Assembly: GCA_030549495.1 (NCBI GenBank) | Contig: JAUIRK010000173.1 | Span: 372,001-436,000 of the forward strand | Source of the DNA: Nectonema munidae | Taxonomy: Eukaryota; Nematomorpha; Nectonematoida; Nectonematidae | Direction: 5' to 3' | DNA length: 64,000 bases | Shown: positions 34,984 through 46,774 of the stretch, piece by piece | How positions within the stretch are numbered: position 1 is the stretch's first letter | Layout: each line of letters starts with the position of its first letter | Translations under genes and position numbers: made by a program | The notes under the pieces: model-generated | Database searches by the model: none | What the model saw: the letters and a program-made list of their open reading frames with translations, nothing else | Told to the model about the DNA's origin: nothing

Positions 34984-35446
34984 CTATAGACGATCCATGA
35001 CGCATCAGCGGAAAAGCAACCTTGTCCTCCTGTCGTTTTTCCGCGAATACACAAAGATTCTAGATTTTGATGAAGTATTGAAAGACTTTGCAAAAAATAA
35101 TCGAAAAATTCAGGTGTATTAGAAAGAAGGGATGTTCTATGCTGCAACTTGTTCCTTTTTTATATATTTTGAGCTTGTAAATAAATAACTGTTGCTACTT
35201 TCAGATTCTGGGTTTGTTTTTACAATTTTACTGATTAGATTGAAATTACTAGTAACATGCTTTGGGGTTTATTCTGATATCTTCGGTTTCGTCCACCTCT
35301 CAACTGTCCGTCTGTGAGTGAGCATAGCTGTTGAAGCGGACGTTACGTATTTTTTCACTCCCTTATTAACTTAATTGGTGCCTCAAAAATTTTAAGCATG
35401 CCCCCCCCCCTTGGACAAGTGTCCTGGCGATGGGCCTGGCGTGTTA

Positions 35447-36150
35447 TTATGTATTTTAATAAATGTATAAATAAAGGTAGGTTGTATTTTTTTGTAACGA
35501 AACAAGGATTGAAATAAAAAAAACATGATATACTTTTAGAAGTAAGAATTAATGGAGTCTTTTTGACTAAAATTTTAGGATATTTGGCAATCTAACTATT
35601 TTCCGATTTTTAATTTTAAAATTGTCTATCTAAAAATAAAAATGCTCTAGTATTAATTTAAAAATTTTAAGAAAAATTAATGAAACAATTTTTGAACTCA
35701 AGGGCTCAAAAAAAGTTTTTGATGCCCAAATTTGTCCCTGGGGGTAATATTTCCAACATCTGTTGTAAAGCTTTCAAAGATAAGAACATTCTTAAAACAT
35801 TGTCAAATTTTGATTGAATACGCTTGTATATAAGTATCTTTTTTATACGAGCAATATTAAACATAGTTATATTGCCATGCTCAATGACATATTTAATATG
35901 TTGGTGTTAAAACTTAAAATCTACATAAGAATATAATGAATTTTCACTCATGTAGAATTTATTTTATTGGTAGAAAATTATCCAATAAACTGAAGGCATT
36001 ACACAGATCCTGGAAAATTTTCCCAGTTTTTTTCATAAAACAATGATGTAACTCTAACTTTAGGCAAATACTCTTAATTTCAAATGCCAAGGAATTAAAC
36101 TTTTCTAAATAAATTTTTAGATACAATAGCACCACTTTTTAAACGAAGAC
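35447..36150. other. No gene seen
   Basis: AT-rich spacer between two hAT-type elements. No coding or repeat structure supported. Confidence 0.5.
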
Positions 36151-36158
36151 ATATGGAG

Positions 36159-36495
36159 TAGTGGCGGTTTTAAGGGGGATGCCCGCCCCCGTTTTTTGGC
36201 TAGACCCCATGTTGGACCCTCCACATCAAATACCAATTTTACTGGATTTAAAATTTACTCGAAACTTTTTATAATTAAATTTTTTTGAGTGGGTTTTGCA
36301 TCCAGGGAAGAAATGTCTCTCTTATCTGGATGGGTGAATCTTAGACCAAGAGCACTCTTAATTTGATTTTCATTCATTGGGATAATTCAAAGAAAAGAAA
36401 GTAAAACATATGTATATGGTAAATTGCAAAATTTATAAAAAATTATCGATTTAAAAACTTGGCCCCTCACTTTTGAAAATCTAGAAGCGCCATTG
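36159..36495. mobile_element. hAT MITE with perfect 8-bp TSD
   Basis: 337 bp with imperfect inverted ends: TAGTGGCGGTTTTA at left, CAATGGCGCTTCTA at right read inward. A perfect target duplication ATATGGAG flanks it (36151-36158 and 36496-36503). The 8-bp duplication supports hAT. No coding content. The perfect duplication suggests a young insertion. Confidence 0.8.
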
Positions 36496-36503
36496 ATATG
36501 GAG

Positions 36504-37334
36504 GAAGAATTGAAATGGAAAATTTTAACAGACTTATATTGTAAATTTATTTGAATCCATATATTTGCGCGAAATCTTTTTAGCATGAACTTCAATAGAC
36601 GTCATAAGGAAAGGAAATTACTGATTCCAATTTAGTAGAATGTGTTAAATTGAAAACTGATATTTAAGAAAGAAAAAATTTTGAACGTTTATTATAATAG
36701 TGTAAAATTTTTCGCAAATTAATGTATTTAAATTTATAAATGTGGTAAATATATGAAAATATATTTATAATTTCATAGCACAAATATTTCACCGAAAAAG
36801 TAAAAAAAAAATTTTTTATAATATAACATTATTTAAATATTAATTCATTAAACAGTACATAAATTATATCAACAATGATGAAATTTTTTACATATGAATA
36901 TAATTATAATATATATAAACAGAGATTTACATGTACACGGCATAACAAAAACAATATGAGTAACTTTAAATAAGGAATGGTGCATTGAATAATAATTAAC
37001 AAAAAATGTATATCTATCGATTGATTCAATAACAAAAACCAGGAAAGATGGCGTGATTTAGAAAAATAATAACTATAATAAAGAAGGATACATGTAATAC
37101 GATACAAAATGCAGCAAACATAAATGTGCATATGATTCAATAAAAAGCAAAATGAACCAATTAAATATGATTAACGTTTGGAAAAGGAGGTAATATGCGC
37201 GAGGATATGGCTTCGAAATTGTAAAGTAAGAAAATAACTCCTTGGTCATAGTTAGAGATTAACTTTTTTGTAAATAAACTCACATTCAAATTGATCTATT
37301 GTTTTGTATGGAAAATCTGATGGAAGAAAGGAAG
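36504..37334. other. 3' flank of the furin-like gene, no feature
   Basis: Very AT-rich sequence downstream of the minus-strand protease gene. It probably includes its 3' UTR, but no clear poly(A) signal could be placed. Confidence 0.4.
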
Positions 37335-40115
37335 TCACGAAGACATAAAGAGACTCTGCTTTTCGTCATTGCAAAGATGTAGAGATTGCTCTTCTTCTGA
37401 AGATTCATCGAGATTCATGATTGGATTGAATTTGTCACCTTCAGACAAAACTTTGTATGCTGATAAATTGAAGTTTTTAGTTTTGCGATGCTTAGCATTG
37501 CTTAACAAAGAAACCGAAAAATAAACCATTATAAAAATGACAAAAACAATTAGGAAGACAGAAACAACATGAGCAAGAGTTGTTTTTGGGAAGAGATTCC
37601 GATGAGCGAACGTAGGAGATAGGGATGATGATGAGAGGTATGGAGCTTGACGTCCTGATTTTAAAGCATATTCATCATTGTTCTTGCGAATGCAACGCTC
37701 TTTAAACAAAACATAATCGAAAGAGCACGTTAAACAATCAAATTTAGATGCTCCACGACAGGTAGAGCAAATGTTATTACAAAAAAGACAGGAACTGATA
37801 TTGCTGAGAAAAAATCCATTTAGACAAGAAGTACAATTCAAATTAGAAGGACCATTGCATTTATAGCAAGAAGAATGGCATAAGTGGCAAATTCCATCGC
37901 TTTGAACCAAGGATTGATTACCTTTGGTGATTACGGATGATTTTTTTGTGAAATACTTTTGAGGGCACTTTTCTAGACAAAGTCCATTAAATAGAAAATA
38001 TGGATAGGAGCATTCTTTACATGGAAATGAGTCGTTAGAAATGAAATTTTTACAAAATTCTTTGTTATAATTGAGAGATTCGTTAAGCACTGGCAGGGGA
38101 CTTTCAGATGTTCCATACATTGCAAGAGTTACTTCGAGCAAATGCGATTTTGAGTTTGGATCATTATTTATAACTTCTAAAGTCCATTCTCCATACGAAA
38201 TTTCTCCCCAGGAATGCACAGTCATAAAAGGCCACCGCTTAAATCCATCAGAAGAGAAATCATTTGGGCGCTTATCGAGTAGTTTTGATTTTGTTCCCAT
38301 CGGTGATGTTAAATACAATTCAATACTTCCCCTAATACGAGAACGAAGTGTGATATAAGCTTCAACGTGTTCCAAAAATAGAACATGCTTCTCTTTTGTA
38401 TCACTGCACCCATTTGAAGAAATGGTAAAGGAACGAGAAGTCTTTGCAGCAATAATCCCTTTTTGTTCTGGAGCTGAAGCAATGCACTTTCTATAAACGG
38501 GTACTGTTTTCCAATGGGAGGCGGTTTTGACTAAGGAACCGGCATCAATCAAACCAAAGCCAAAGGAATGACTTACATTCAGGCCAGCACCGTTGCGTAC
38601 CCAGTCTTTTGCCCTCAAATTAGCTTTGCGAGAAGTTCTCACGACCACGTGTTGAGCATCACGCCAGGTCAAGCGCGGATTAGCCTCAACCGCCAATGCA
38701 ATCAAGCCGGCGGCTAAAGGAGCTGACGCAGAAGTTCCGGTGTGTCGAGTGGTACAGCGTAGGTTGAGATCTGTTGAAATGATGAAAGACGATGCACTGC
38801 TGCTATAAGTTGTGGCAAGCGTACTACTGCACGCTTCAGAATACCACGGCACCCCACCTGACTCCGTGGCGCTACTGATGCTGAGTGTGTAGCGAGAGTT
38901 GGTATAGCCATCACAATTGCAATTATCATTTGACACACCGCCATTACCAGATGCCCAAACGAAGATAGAACCTAATCCACTTCGTCCTTTGTTAATGCCA
39001 TCTATGAACGCTTTACGCGCCAAAATTGAAGGTCCATCCACAGTTTTGCCGTCGTCATCAGGCCCCCAAGATGCGGAATAAATGTCAATGTGCTGGGGAT
39101 TGAGGCTTAGAGCCTGCGCTTCAACAGCATCCGTGATATCGCCATCCAACATGCGAACGCCCCCAATTCCAGAATTGAAAGCAACTCCAGCGATACAAAT
39201 GGAGTTGTTGGCAACAGCCGCAACCTCCCCGGCACAGCGAGTTCCATGCTTATTTTCGTTGGTAAAGTCATACCTTGGTTGAGGGTCGCTATCGTGGTCA
39301 TTGATGTCGTAACTGGCATGCGGGTCGTAGTTTTTCGCTAAATCAGGATGGTTCTTTTCAATTCCATCATCCAAAATACTCACAACCACTCCTCGTCCAG
39401 TGTAGCCAGCTTTCCAAGCTTCGATCACATTCATGTCCATGCCTTGGCCACGATGCAGATACCACTGCTTCGAGTAGAGGGGATCATTCAAGCAAAAATC
39501 CTTCTCTTCGTTGCAATAAAAAGGGAAGGAAGTGTTTGGTGGTGGGGGAGGGGGGAGGCGCCGGGAAAATGTGTCGATGTGGCGTTTGATGCGTCGCTTG
39601 GCGCGTTGCTGATAAACGAATTTTGAAGTGGCTTCTGATGACGCCATATTTAAACGATGATAACTAGGATATTTCGATTTTTTATCCAGTGACGCATGAT
39701 AGCACAGATGAAGGTTTGCATCTTTCAACAAAGGATACTTATAAACCAGGCCTAAATTCGAGCATAGTTTTTCTGCTGAGGCCTGGGAGTCGGCATGAAG
39801 GACGAAGGTATTGTGCCACTCTCCTATCTGATCTCCATCCTCGTTCTCCAAATAGAAAGTGTTTTGATCACGTGAGCGGGCATTGAGCTTTTCAAGGAGG
39901 CCATTGCCGTCGTCACCAGCGAGGAAATTTTCATCACTGAAAGAAAAAACACAACAAGCACTGAAACACAGCAAAAAGCCGAGAAAAAAAGAGCGCGTTA
40001 ATTGGCGATATGGAGAAGAGATTGAGGAGAAGCAAAAAAAGTTGAGGCAAGTTGAGAGGAGGTTGAAAACGAAAATGGCACTAACCACAAATGGAAGAGA
40101 AAGAGCAAAAGTCAT
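37335..40115 (-). CDS. Furin-like proprotein convertase (subtilisin/kexin type, membrane-anchored)
   Basis: Calcium-dependent serine protease of the trans-Golgi that cuts proproteins after basic motifs. In order: two N-terminal hydrophobic stretches (about 4-30 and 43-60) acting as signal/anchor; inhibitory prodomain; autoprocessing site RAKRRIKR ending at 178, matching the furin site; six prolines at 188-193; catalytic domain with D249 (SILDDGIEKNHPDL), H290 (NKHGTRC), oxyanion N391 (ASGNGG) and S462 (HTGTSASAP); P domain to about 640; a Cys-rich furin-repeat region at about 670-820; a membrane segment at about 845-871. The cytosolic tail has YKVL (887-890) and an acidic Ser-Glu cluster (about 903-909), like the sorting signals that cycle furin between Golgi and surface. 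One exon and no breaks, so probably functional. It is nearer furin 1/2 than PC2 or PCSK7. Confidence 0.95.
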   Translation of the reverse strand: MTFALSLPFVVSAIFVFNLLSTCLNFFCFSSISSPYRQLTRSFFLGFLLCFSACCVFSFSDENFLAGDDGNGLLEKLNARSRDQNTFYLENEDGDQIGEWHNTFVLHADSQASAEKLCSNLGLVYKYPLLKDANLHLCYHASLDKKSKYPSYHRLNMASSEATSKFVYQQRAKRRIKRHIDTFSRRLPPPPPPNTSFPFYCNEEKDFCLNDPLYSKQWYLHRGQGMDMNVIEAWKAGYTGRGVVVSILDDGIEKNHPDLAKNYDPHASYDINDHDSDPQPRYDFTNENKHGTRCAGEVAAVANNSICIAGVAFNSGIGGVRMLDGDITDAVEAQALSLNPQHIDIYSASWGPDDDGKTVDGPSILARKAFIDGINKGRSGLGSIFVWASGNGGVSNDNCNCDGYTNSRYTLSISSATESGGVPWYSEACSSTLATTYSSSASSFIISTDLNLRCTTRHTGTSASAPLAAGLIALAVEANPRLTWRDAQHVVVRTSRKANLRAKDWVRNGAGLNVSHSFGFGLIDAGSLVKTASHWKTVPVYRKCIASAPEQKGIIAAKTSRSFTISSNGCSDTKEKHVLFLEHVEAYITLRSRIRGSIELYLTSPMGTKSKLLDKRPNDFSSDGFKRWPFMTVHSWGEISYGEWTLEVINNDPNSKSHLLEVTLAMYGTSESPLPVLNESLNYNKEFCKNFISNDSFPCKECSYPYFLFNGLCLEKCPQKYFTKKSSVITKGNQSLVQSDGICHLCHSSCYKCNGPSNLNCTSCLNGFFLSNISSCLFCNNICSTCRGASKFDCLTCSFDYVLFKERCIRKNNDEYALKSGRQAPYLSSSSLSPTFAHRNLFPKTTLAHVVSVFLIVFVIFIMVYFSVSLLSNAKHRKTKNFNLSAYKVLSEGDKFNPIMNLDESSEEEQSLHLCNDEKQSLFMSS

Positions 40116-40803
40116 AAGTAACTTTTGAGAAGGAGGTAGAGGTCGAGGAAATGCATTGTTTAAAAAGATTTTTGAAATGTTGGTTCTTTTTATATGTGCG
40201 TTTTTGCGTAAGTGAAAACAAAGGAGTTGGAATACTTCAACAGATTTTGTGATTTCTTTGGCTTCAACAAAATCAAAGGATTAAATCATACTCTTCCCAT
40301 TGTACTTTAGATCTCGATCTCTACAAAAAAGAAAATGAAAGAAGCTGTCATACTGTCTCATATTAATTAAATCAAAAATACTTCAATAATAATTTCATAT
40401 AATGTAGGTAAAAAATTTCTTCTGTATTGTAGAGCCTTTTTTAAGCATCACTCACTCACTCTCTCTATCTATCTATCTCTTTGTGCATGCATGACACAAA
40501 GGTACACAAACTGACACACACACACAAAACTGCATTTGTGTGAAGGTTATTCAATATTAAAGTATGCTAATTACCATTCCTATCAATTTAATTGTACGCG
40601 AACACGTGAAATGGTGGATTCCAGAAGTAAAACATTCTTAGTAGTATAGTGAACAACACAACTCGATTTGTTTCAAGTTTTGTATCAGAAGCACAAAATA
40701 CTAAACTTCAGTCAAATAAAGCAATAAAAATAATAAACAAAATATGCTCAAATACTGATGGTAGAGTGTTTTCATCAGTAAAGCACAAATGAACCGCTCC
40801 TGT
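40116..40803. other. 5' flank of the furin-like gene with simple repeats
   Basis: Contains short TCTA and CA microsatellites at about 40450-40530. This is the expected promoter side of the minus-strand protease gene, but no specific promoter motif could be supported. Confidence 0.5.
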
Positions 40804-41048
40804 CCAACTACAAGTTCGAGCGCTAGACCTTATTATATTAGTGTGCTTCTTAACCTTTTAAAAATTTGTTCAAATTAAAAAAGTTCCAACTACAAGTTCG
40901 AGCGCTAGACCTTATTATATTAGTGTGCTTCTTAACCTTTTAAAAATTTGTTCAAATTAAAAAAGTTCCAACTACAAGTTCGAGCGCTAGACCTTATTAT
41001 ATTAGTGTGCGTCTTAACCTTTTAAAAATTTGTTCAAATTAAAAAAGT
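40804..41048. repeat. 82-bp tandem repeat, three near-identical copies
   Basis: Copies begin at 40804, 40886 and 40968 (CCAACTACAAGTTCGAGCGC), period 82 bp. The third differs at one position (GTGCGTC for GTGCTTC). The near identity indicates recent tandem amplification. Each copy holds a weak B-box-like AGTTCGAGCGC, but no A box was seen. Confidence 0.85.
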
Positions 41049-42407
41049 ATTATTCTTAGTAAATTTTTGGTTCGTTTAGTTTTTAAACTTATGTATATTG
41101 TCCCTTACTTATGATTAAGATAAAATAGATTTATATCAAAATTTGTATACAATATAGCTGTCGTTTGTAATCCTTGTCTACTCATTAAAAAAATTCTCGG
41201 TCCTGAAAGTAGGAGGATCGACCCATATGGTATTTGGAAAGATCTGCAAAGGCGGGATGAAAAGAGGGAGGTAAGAGTGGTATATTAGCCGTCGTTCTAA
41301 AAAGTTACTACATTTTGTAGTGTACAGCATCAAAATGTATACAATCACGTAATCTTGAGGACTAATGAAAATGGATATATATATATATATACTATTTGGT
41401 GGTAGCTACAATTTGAAAATTTTTTTGTATAAAGGTGCCTAACACTCAAAAACATACTCTTACATAAAAGGTACAGGAGTCCTGGCCAGATTTTTTTAAT
41501 TAATCTCACCCCCTCTAACTCTCGTCTGTTTTAGTTTTGAAACCCTCCCTCACTTTAAGATTCGTAGATTTTTCTAACTTAAAGCACAGTATAAAAAATG
41601 TGATTTTCATAATGATGTTTTATAACATTGTCTTCAATATTGGATCGTTAATTGAAAAAAAAATGTTTTTATTTATATGAATCAAATTATTTTTAATGAA
41701 AAACTCAACAAAATTGGTTAGAATTTAGCACTGTTCAAAATCATTGATACCTTGAATTTTTAAAGCTCATTTTTTGGCGTAAATAACAATGCCCGCAAGG
41801 CAGAAAAGTTAGCATACTAGCGGAACGTGTGGCCATAATGCAGAAATTCACGCAACAACAGAGAGTGTTGGATTAAAATAATTAGAAGAGCTTTCCTCCA
41901 TCTTATCATGCGAATTTATGAATATTCAATTTATTTCAATGTATCACATTACACAGGTACTGCCTATTAAAACTACGGATTAAGTGCTCTCAATTTCTTG
42001 TATCTTAATACTTTAGCACAAAATAATTTTTTTTCTACCCAAATAACTATATAAAAGCTAACCAATCTGCTACCCTTACAAGCAAACTAACCTCACTAAC
42101 TAGCACACATAACTAGACAACCTTACTAACTAACTCATATCTTACTTAACCAATTTGAAAATATTATTAACTTGGCAAACGTTCGCCTCCCCATTTTCAT
42201 GCGTAACTATAAGTTTGATTCATCGTATTTGATGTTTAAAAATCTTTCTATACATGAGTTTCCTTTTATTATGAGTCCTTAAAGCGCTGCAATTAAACTG
42301 CAAACCACAGATGCCCATGGCCAGATCTACTATAAGTCCAGTTATACCCAGGCATTAGGACGCCTACTCTTTTGAGGCAGCAGAAATTTACAAAAATGTA
42401 TTCTCAT
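41049..42407. other. No gene seen
   Basis: AT-rich with an (AT) microsatellite at about 41375-41390. A more GC-rich patch at 42300-42380 looks repeat-derived but could not be assigned. Confidence 0.4.
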
Positions 42408-43553
42408 TTAACCCTTTAACAAACAGAGGAATACCAGATGAGATTGTCTGCTTTAAATATATAAAGTTCCATTGATAAGAGAGCGAAAGATTAATCTTCA
42501 AAATTCTGGTTCCTAAAGAAAGTTTATCAAGTTAAGTTAAAGTTAAATTATGTGATTGATGCGTGATTCTAATATAATTGTAAAGCTAACAAAGTTATAC
42601 AATATGGTACATTTATATTAAGCTAACAATGTTACAGTCTCTTGTATCAGGATGGTGGTGGTTGACTTTGAAATGACCAGATCTATCAATTATAATAAAA
42701 TAATTAATACTTTTACAGGATCATAAATCAAGATATATAAGCTTAATTAACAACTAAAATATCCATACGAGTCACGTCGACACACTCTAAACACGGAGAG
42801 GGGGAGGGGCAAAGCTGATTCTAAGTGGAGGGGGAACGCGGTCATACATTTATATATCTCAAGGAGTTCAAGTGTGGGAGCTTCATAAAGTATGTAAAAC
42901 AGAGTGTTGCATTGCTATATACCTACTTTAAATTTTACTTATAATATAAAAAAGTTAGAAATTTGGGAGGTAGGAGGACAACACCCCACCCCCTAGGAAA
43001 TTCGAGAAGATTCTTTCTTACTTTTAAATTCAATAAAGTGAATTTTGCATAACATTGTATCATTTGCTAAAATTAAAGTGCATTTTTTTTAAATATGTAC
43101 TAAAAAACAAAGTTATGTAATATACATGCTAAATTATGCTATGATTTTGCAGGGGGGGGGGGGGGGGTTGTCCTCTATCTCATTCTGAAGGGAGGGATTT
43201 TGACAGGTAGGGCTTTTGTCTGTACACGTCCTTTTTGTGTTTTGTTAACACTAATTCTAATATTTAAACCAAGTTTTTGTATTACTCTAATATTAAAATC
43301 AAATTTATGGCTTGTGTTAATACTAACTCTAATATTAAAATCAAGTTTTTGTGTTTAAAAGAGAGGGGGATTCTGTCCTCTTTCTCATTTAACAAAGTTA
43401 TAAAAACGCAAAGACCCTTGATAGGATTAATAATAGCCGTTAAAATGGGATGATGATGTCCCAAAAAAATAAGATTTATCTGCTTTATATAAAAATACAT
43501 AGAAATAGAAAAGAGACGATAGTTTTTAAAATTTTAGACCTCAAAAGGGTTAA
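42408..43553. mobile_element. Candidate TTAA-flanked element
   Basis: TTAACCCTTT at 42408 and its inverse AAAAGGGTTAA ending at 43553 would bound a 1.15-kb piggyBac-type element. Only about 10 bp of the ends match. A subterminal GTCTGC near 42450 and AGACGAT near 43515 are compatible with the MITE family at 3414. Inside are a G run at 43152-43167 and a short internal inverted repeat (TAGGAGGACAAC at 42971; its inverse at about 43168-43176). No transposase is seen. Confidence 0.4.
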
Positions 43554-44413
43554 AAATAAAACTTTATTGCGATTATCAAATTTAAAACGGGATGTTTAGC
43601 TTCATAAAGCTAGGTTAACAGAAGACTAGCTGAAGAGAAATAACACTCTAACACTATTTCGAAAACAAATGTCCTTGCTCTTCAGGAGGAATGCGAGGCC
43701 AGAATCCCATAAAACAAAAATCGTCTGTTTAAGAGTTATTTGAAAACTGATTGAAAAAGGTAAGCAAACGCTTCGTTTCAAAAACCTTATTTGTCAAATA
43801 TATTATGGAAAGTGCAACCACCTGATATACAAACCTCTCACCCAACACCCTAAAGACCAGAGTTGCAGACACCGCCTCTAAGTCCTTACAAAAATCTAAT
43901 CCAAAATACTCAAAAATCAAAAATACTTTACCTCAACTCTCACTTCCCACTTGGTCTAAAGAAGAGGCGCTCCATTTGCTTACAAAAACCACAAAGAGAA
44001 TACATTAATTTACCAGAACAAATTTAGACTTTGAAAAGTATTCACTGAGGTAGCAAGAAATTTTACTATAAAATGCTCTATAATTGAGTAATTTCTCGCT
44101 GTGCATTTCAGTTTCTTGTGGAGCAAAATTTTGGGCCTGTGTGATACAATATTTTCCTACAATTTTATAATTTGCTTCCCTTCGTATCTACATCGACTTC
44201 AATGCTCGTTATGGAATTCATTGGAATGAGGAGTCACTTGTATTTTTACACCGTCATGGAACTCTTCCAGACTTGCATATCTTTTTAAATGAGATGCAAA
44301 CGCTTTCGGGTTAATGCGATGTGAGCAGGAGGGAACGTTGATAAACTAACTCATTTTAACGAATCCCAATTGAATTCCATTGGAAATTCGAGTTCATCTG
44401 CCTTCCTCTACAG
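43554..44413. other. No gene seen
   Basis: No coding signal supported. The right end abuts a solo hAT terminus. Confidence 0.45.
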
Positions 44414-44500
44414 CAGTGGTTCCCAAACTTTTTTAGCTTGTTACCCAATTAAACATGCCCCAATAAGCATGTTACCACTTTCAAAAAATGTACATAGATA
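44414..44500 (+). mobile_element. Solo left end of a hAT element
   Basis: CAGTGGTTCCCAAACTTTTTT is the left terminal motif of Charlie-type hAT elements and resembles the right end of the element at 25547. No partner end was found before the LINE that begins near 44.7 kb, so it is a truncated remnant. Confidence 0.5.
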
Positions 44501-44731
44501 TATAAGATTACTTTTGTCTGAAGAATATTGATAAAAATCTTTCTTTTAATGAAATCAAAAATATAATCTCAAGCCAAAATAATAGCAATATTGAAGACAT
44601 TGTGAATTTGTTTAAATTTTCTAATTATAACAAAAAATACTGTAATTTAGGCATTCGGTAGAATCTATATTTTTGAACAAATATATCTTTTTCCAATGTA
44701 AAGCGTAGAATTAATACGCAGTTTTGTTAAA

Positions 44732-46770
44732 ACTTGTTCAAAGTGTAACAAGTTTAATCACTATCATAAAGACTGTAAACCAACGAATTTTGTTTGTAAG
44801 TTTTGTGGTCTTGATCACGAATCAAATAATTGCATGGAAAATAAAAATGATACTTTTTTTGTAAGAATTGTGCTGATAACAAAATTGAATTTGAACACTT
44901 CTGTAACTCTAAATGTAATACTTTACTTAAATTAAAAGAGACAATCTTAACAAAAACTATCTTGTTTCCTTAATTAATGACGAAAACTTTTAATGGGCCA
45001 TGATACTACACAAATGGGCGATGATCTAATCAGCAATCAACTCTTTAATATAATTTTTGAAGGCAATTATGTTAAATCAACTGAACTAATTTCGGACTCA
45101 CAATATGAATACATAAATGAGACTTCATCTGATTTAAAGTTTTTTCTTTTGAACATTCAATCTCTTCAGATAAAGTTCTCGCATCTTGAATTTTTCTTAC
45201 ATTCAACCTCTTTATCTTTTGATGTTCTAATTTTAACAGAATGATGGAAATGTGAGAATCTATCAAATTTTTACATCAATGGCTATTCTTTTCGTCACTT
45301 TTCTAGGTCAAAAAGAGGGGGTGGAATAGGTCTATACTATAGAAATGCTTTCACAGCCCAAACAATAGGCGATCATATATGTGATATAGCAAACTTTTCA
45401 CTCATTATCCCAAAAAAGAAATTAAATATAACGGTGGTTTATAGGCCACCTTCTTTAAATAATTACGACTTCTTATCATATCTAGAGAGTTTATTACAAA
45501 AAAACATCCGAAAAATGATATAATCTGTGGAGACTTCAACCTTAATCTCTTTCCAATTGAAACTAATTCTTTAGCTCTTGACTTCATTTCTCTACTTTGA
45601 CAGTATGGCTTCTACCGAACTATTAATAAACCAACACGTAACAGTGGAACACTGATTGATAATATATTTGTTAATTTTGAAACAGAGTTTGAAACTGTTA
45701 ATATCGATTGTAAAATTTCTGATCAATTCTTCTGTTGTTTATTTTTGAAAAATTTCTTTGAGGTAAATAATAATTTTTCTGATAAATATATCTATAAGCG
45801 TTGTTTTTCTAATTCAAATAAAATGAAATTCATCACACCGCTGGAAAACACAAACTTTCAACATGCTTTTCTAGCACGCAATGCGAAACGATGCTTAGAT
45901 ATTTTTTTGCTTCTTTTAATGATGCATTCAATAGATCTTTTCCTTTAGTAAAATATAAACTACAAGTCCTTTTCATAAACCGTGGTCCAATGATGCACTT
46001 AAAAACTTGAAACTTCTGAAAGAAAAGATGTACAGAGCACATAAAATATTTAACAATGCTTACACTTTTACTAGATATAAAAAATGTCTTGAAGTACTAT
46101 AAAGCAAAAATTCAGTTAGCAAAATCTAATTTCCTACGAAATCAACTTGTTAATAGCAACAATAAAAATATTTGAAGAAATATAAATAATATTTTGAAGC
46201 AAGCTGAATCTAAAAAAACACTCATTTTAGTTGTAGTGACTTTACCAAAGCCTTTCAAAGCACTGCTTCTAATCCCACTGAAAGTAACTTAGATTTTATT
46301 GACAATTCAAAATCTTTCGTCTTTGTACCGATTACTTCTGAAGATGTAATTCTGGCAGCTGTGGATATGACGAGATTAAACTTCATATACAAATTTTGAC
46401 ACTTCCCATATCAGCTGATGTTCTTGCCTTTCTTTTCAACTCCTCTTTATTTTCGGGTACTTTTCCAAATGAGTTAAAAAAATTTAAGTTGATTTGTTCC
46501 AATTCTCAAGTCAAATAAAAGAGATACTTCTATAGATCACTTTAGGCCAGAATCTATTCTATCATCATTTTCAAAAAATTTTGAGAAAATCATCTTAACT
46601 AAAATGCTAAAGTTTGTAGAGTATTCTCCTTATTATCCCAGCATCAGTGTGCTTTTACTTCGAATTAATATACAGAATTAGCTCTTTTAAGTTTCTTGAA
46701 GGATTTATCCGTGGATCATACCTTGCCTTCATTATGTACTTTTCTTGAATTTTCCAATGCCTTTGCAAGG
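44732..46770 (+). mobile_element. LINE with CCHC knuckles, APE endonuclease and start of RT
   Basis: Decayed CR1/Jockey-like element. 44732-44900: zinc knuckles CSKCNKFNHYHKDC and CKFCGLDHESNNC, typical of ORF1 or its C terminus. 45120-45720: APE endonuclease (FFLLNIQSLQIKFSHLEFFL, LILTE, GGGIGLYYRN, VVYRPPSLNNYDF, ICGDFNLNLF in a shifted frame, GTLIDNIF, ISDQFFCC). 46490-46770: RT start (RDTSIDHFRPESILSSFSKNFEKII, TFLEFSNAF). Stops and shifts are frequent. It stops before the catalytic RT core. A piece around 45940-46190 recurs at 51.83-52.09 kb. Confidence 0.8.
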
Positions 46771-46774
46771 AATT

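Larger units (their letters stand above)
32986..35438 (+). mobile_element. hAT remnant (transposase C terminus) hosting a nested hAT
   Basis: Plus-strand C-terminal part of a hAT transposase in two exon-like pieces separated only by a younger hAT element: 32990-33266 (LDVDKVQKLAELIKL to CEASFSTLTRVLTSYR) and 34984-35120 (RRSMTHQRKSNLVLLSF to NNRKIQVY, stop). CEASFSTL is the hAT dimerisation motif. The right end is probably at 35438: read inward it is CAGGCCCATCGCCAGGA, followed by a C/G run. No left end or N-terminal half was found; on that side the GC-rich retroelement begins. Confidence 0.75.
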
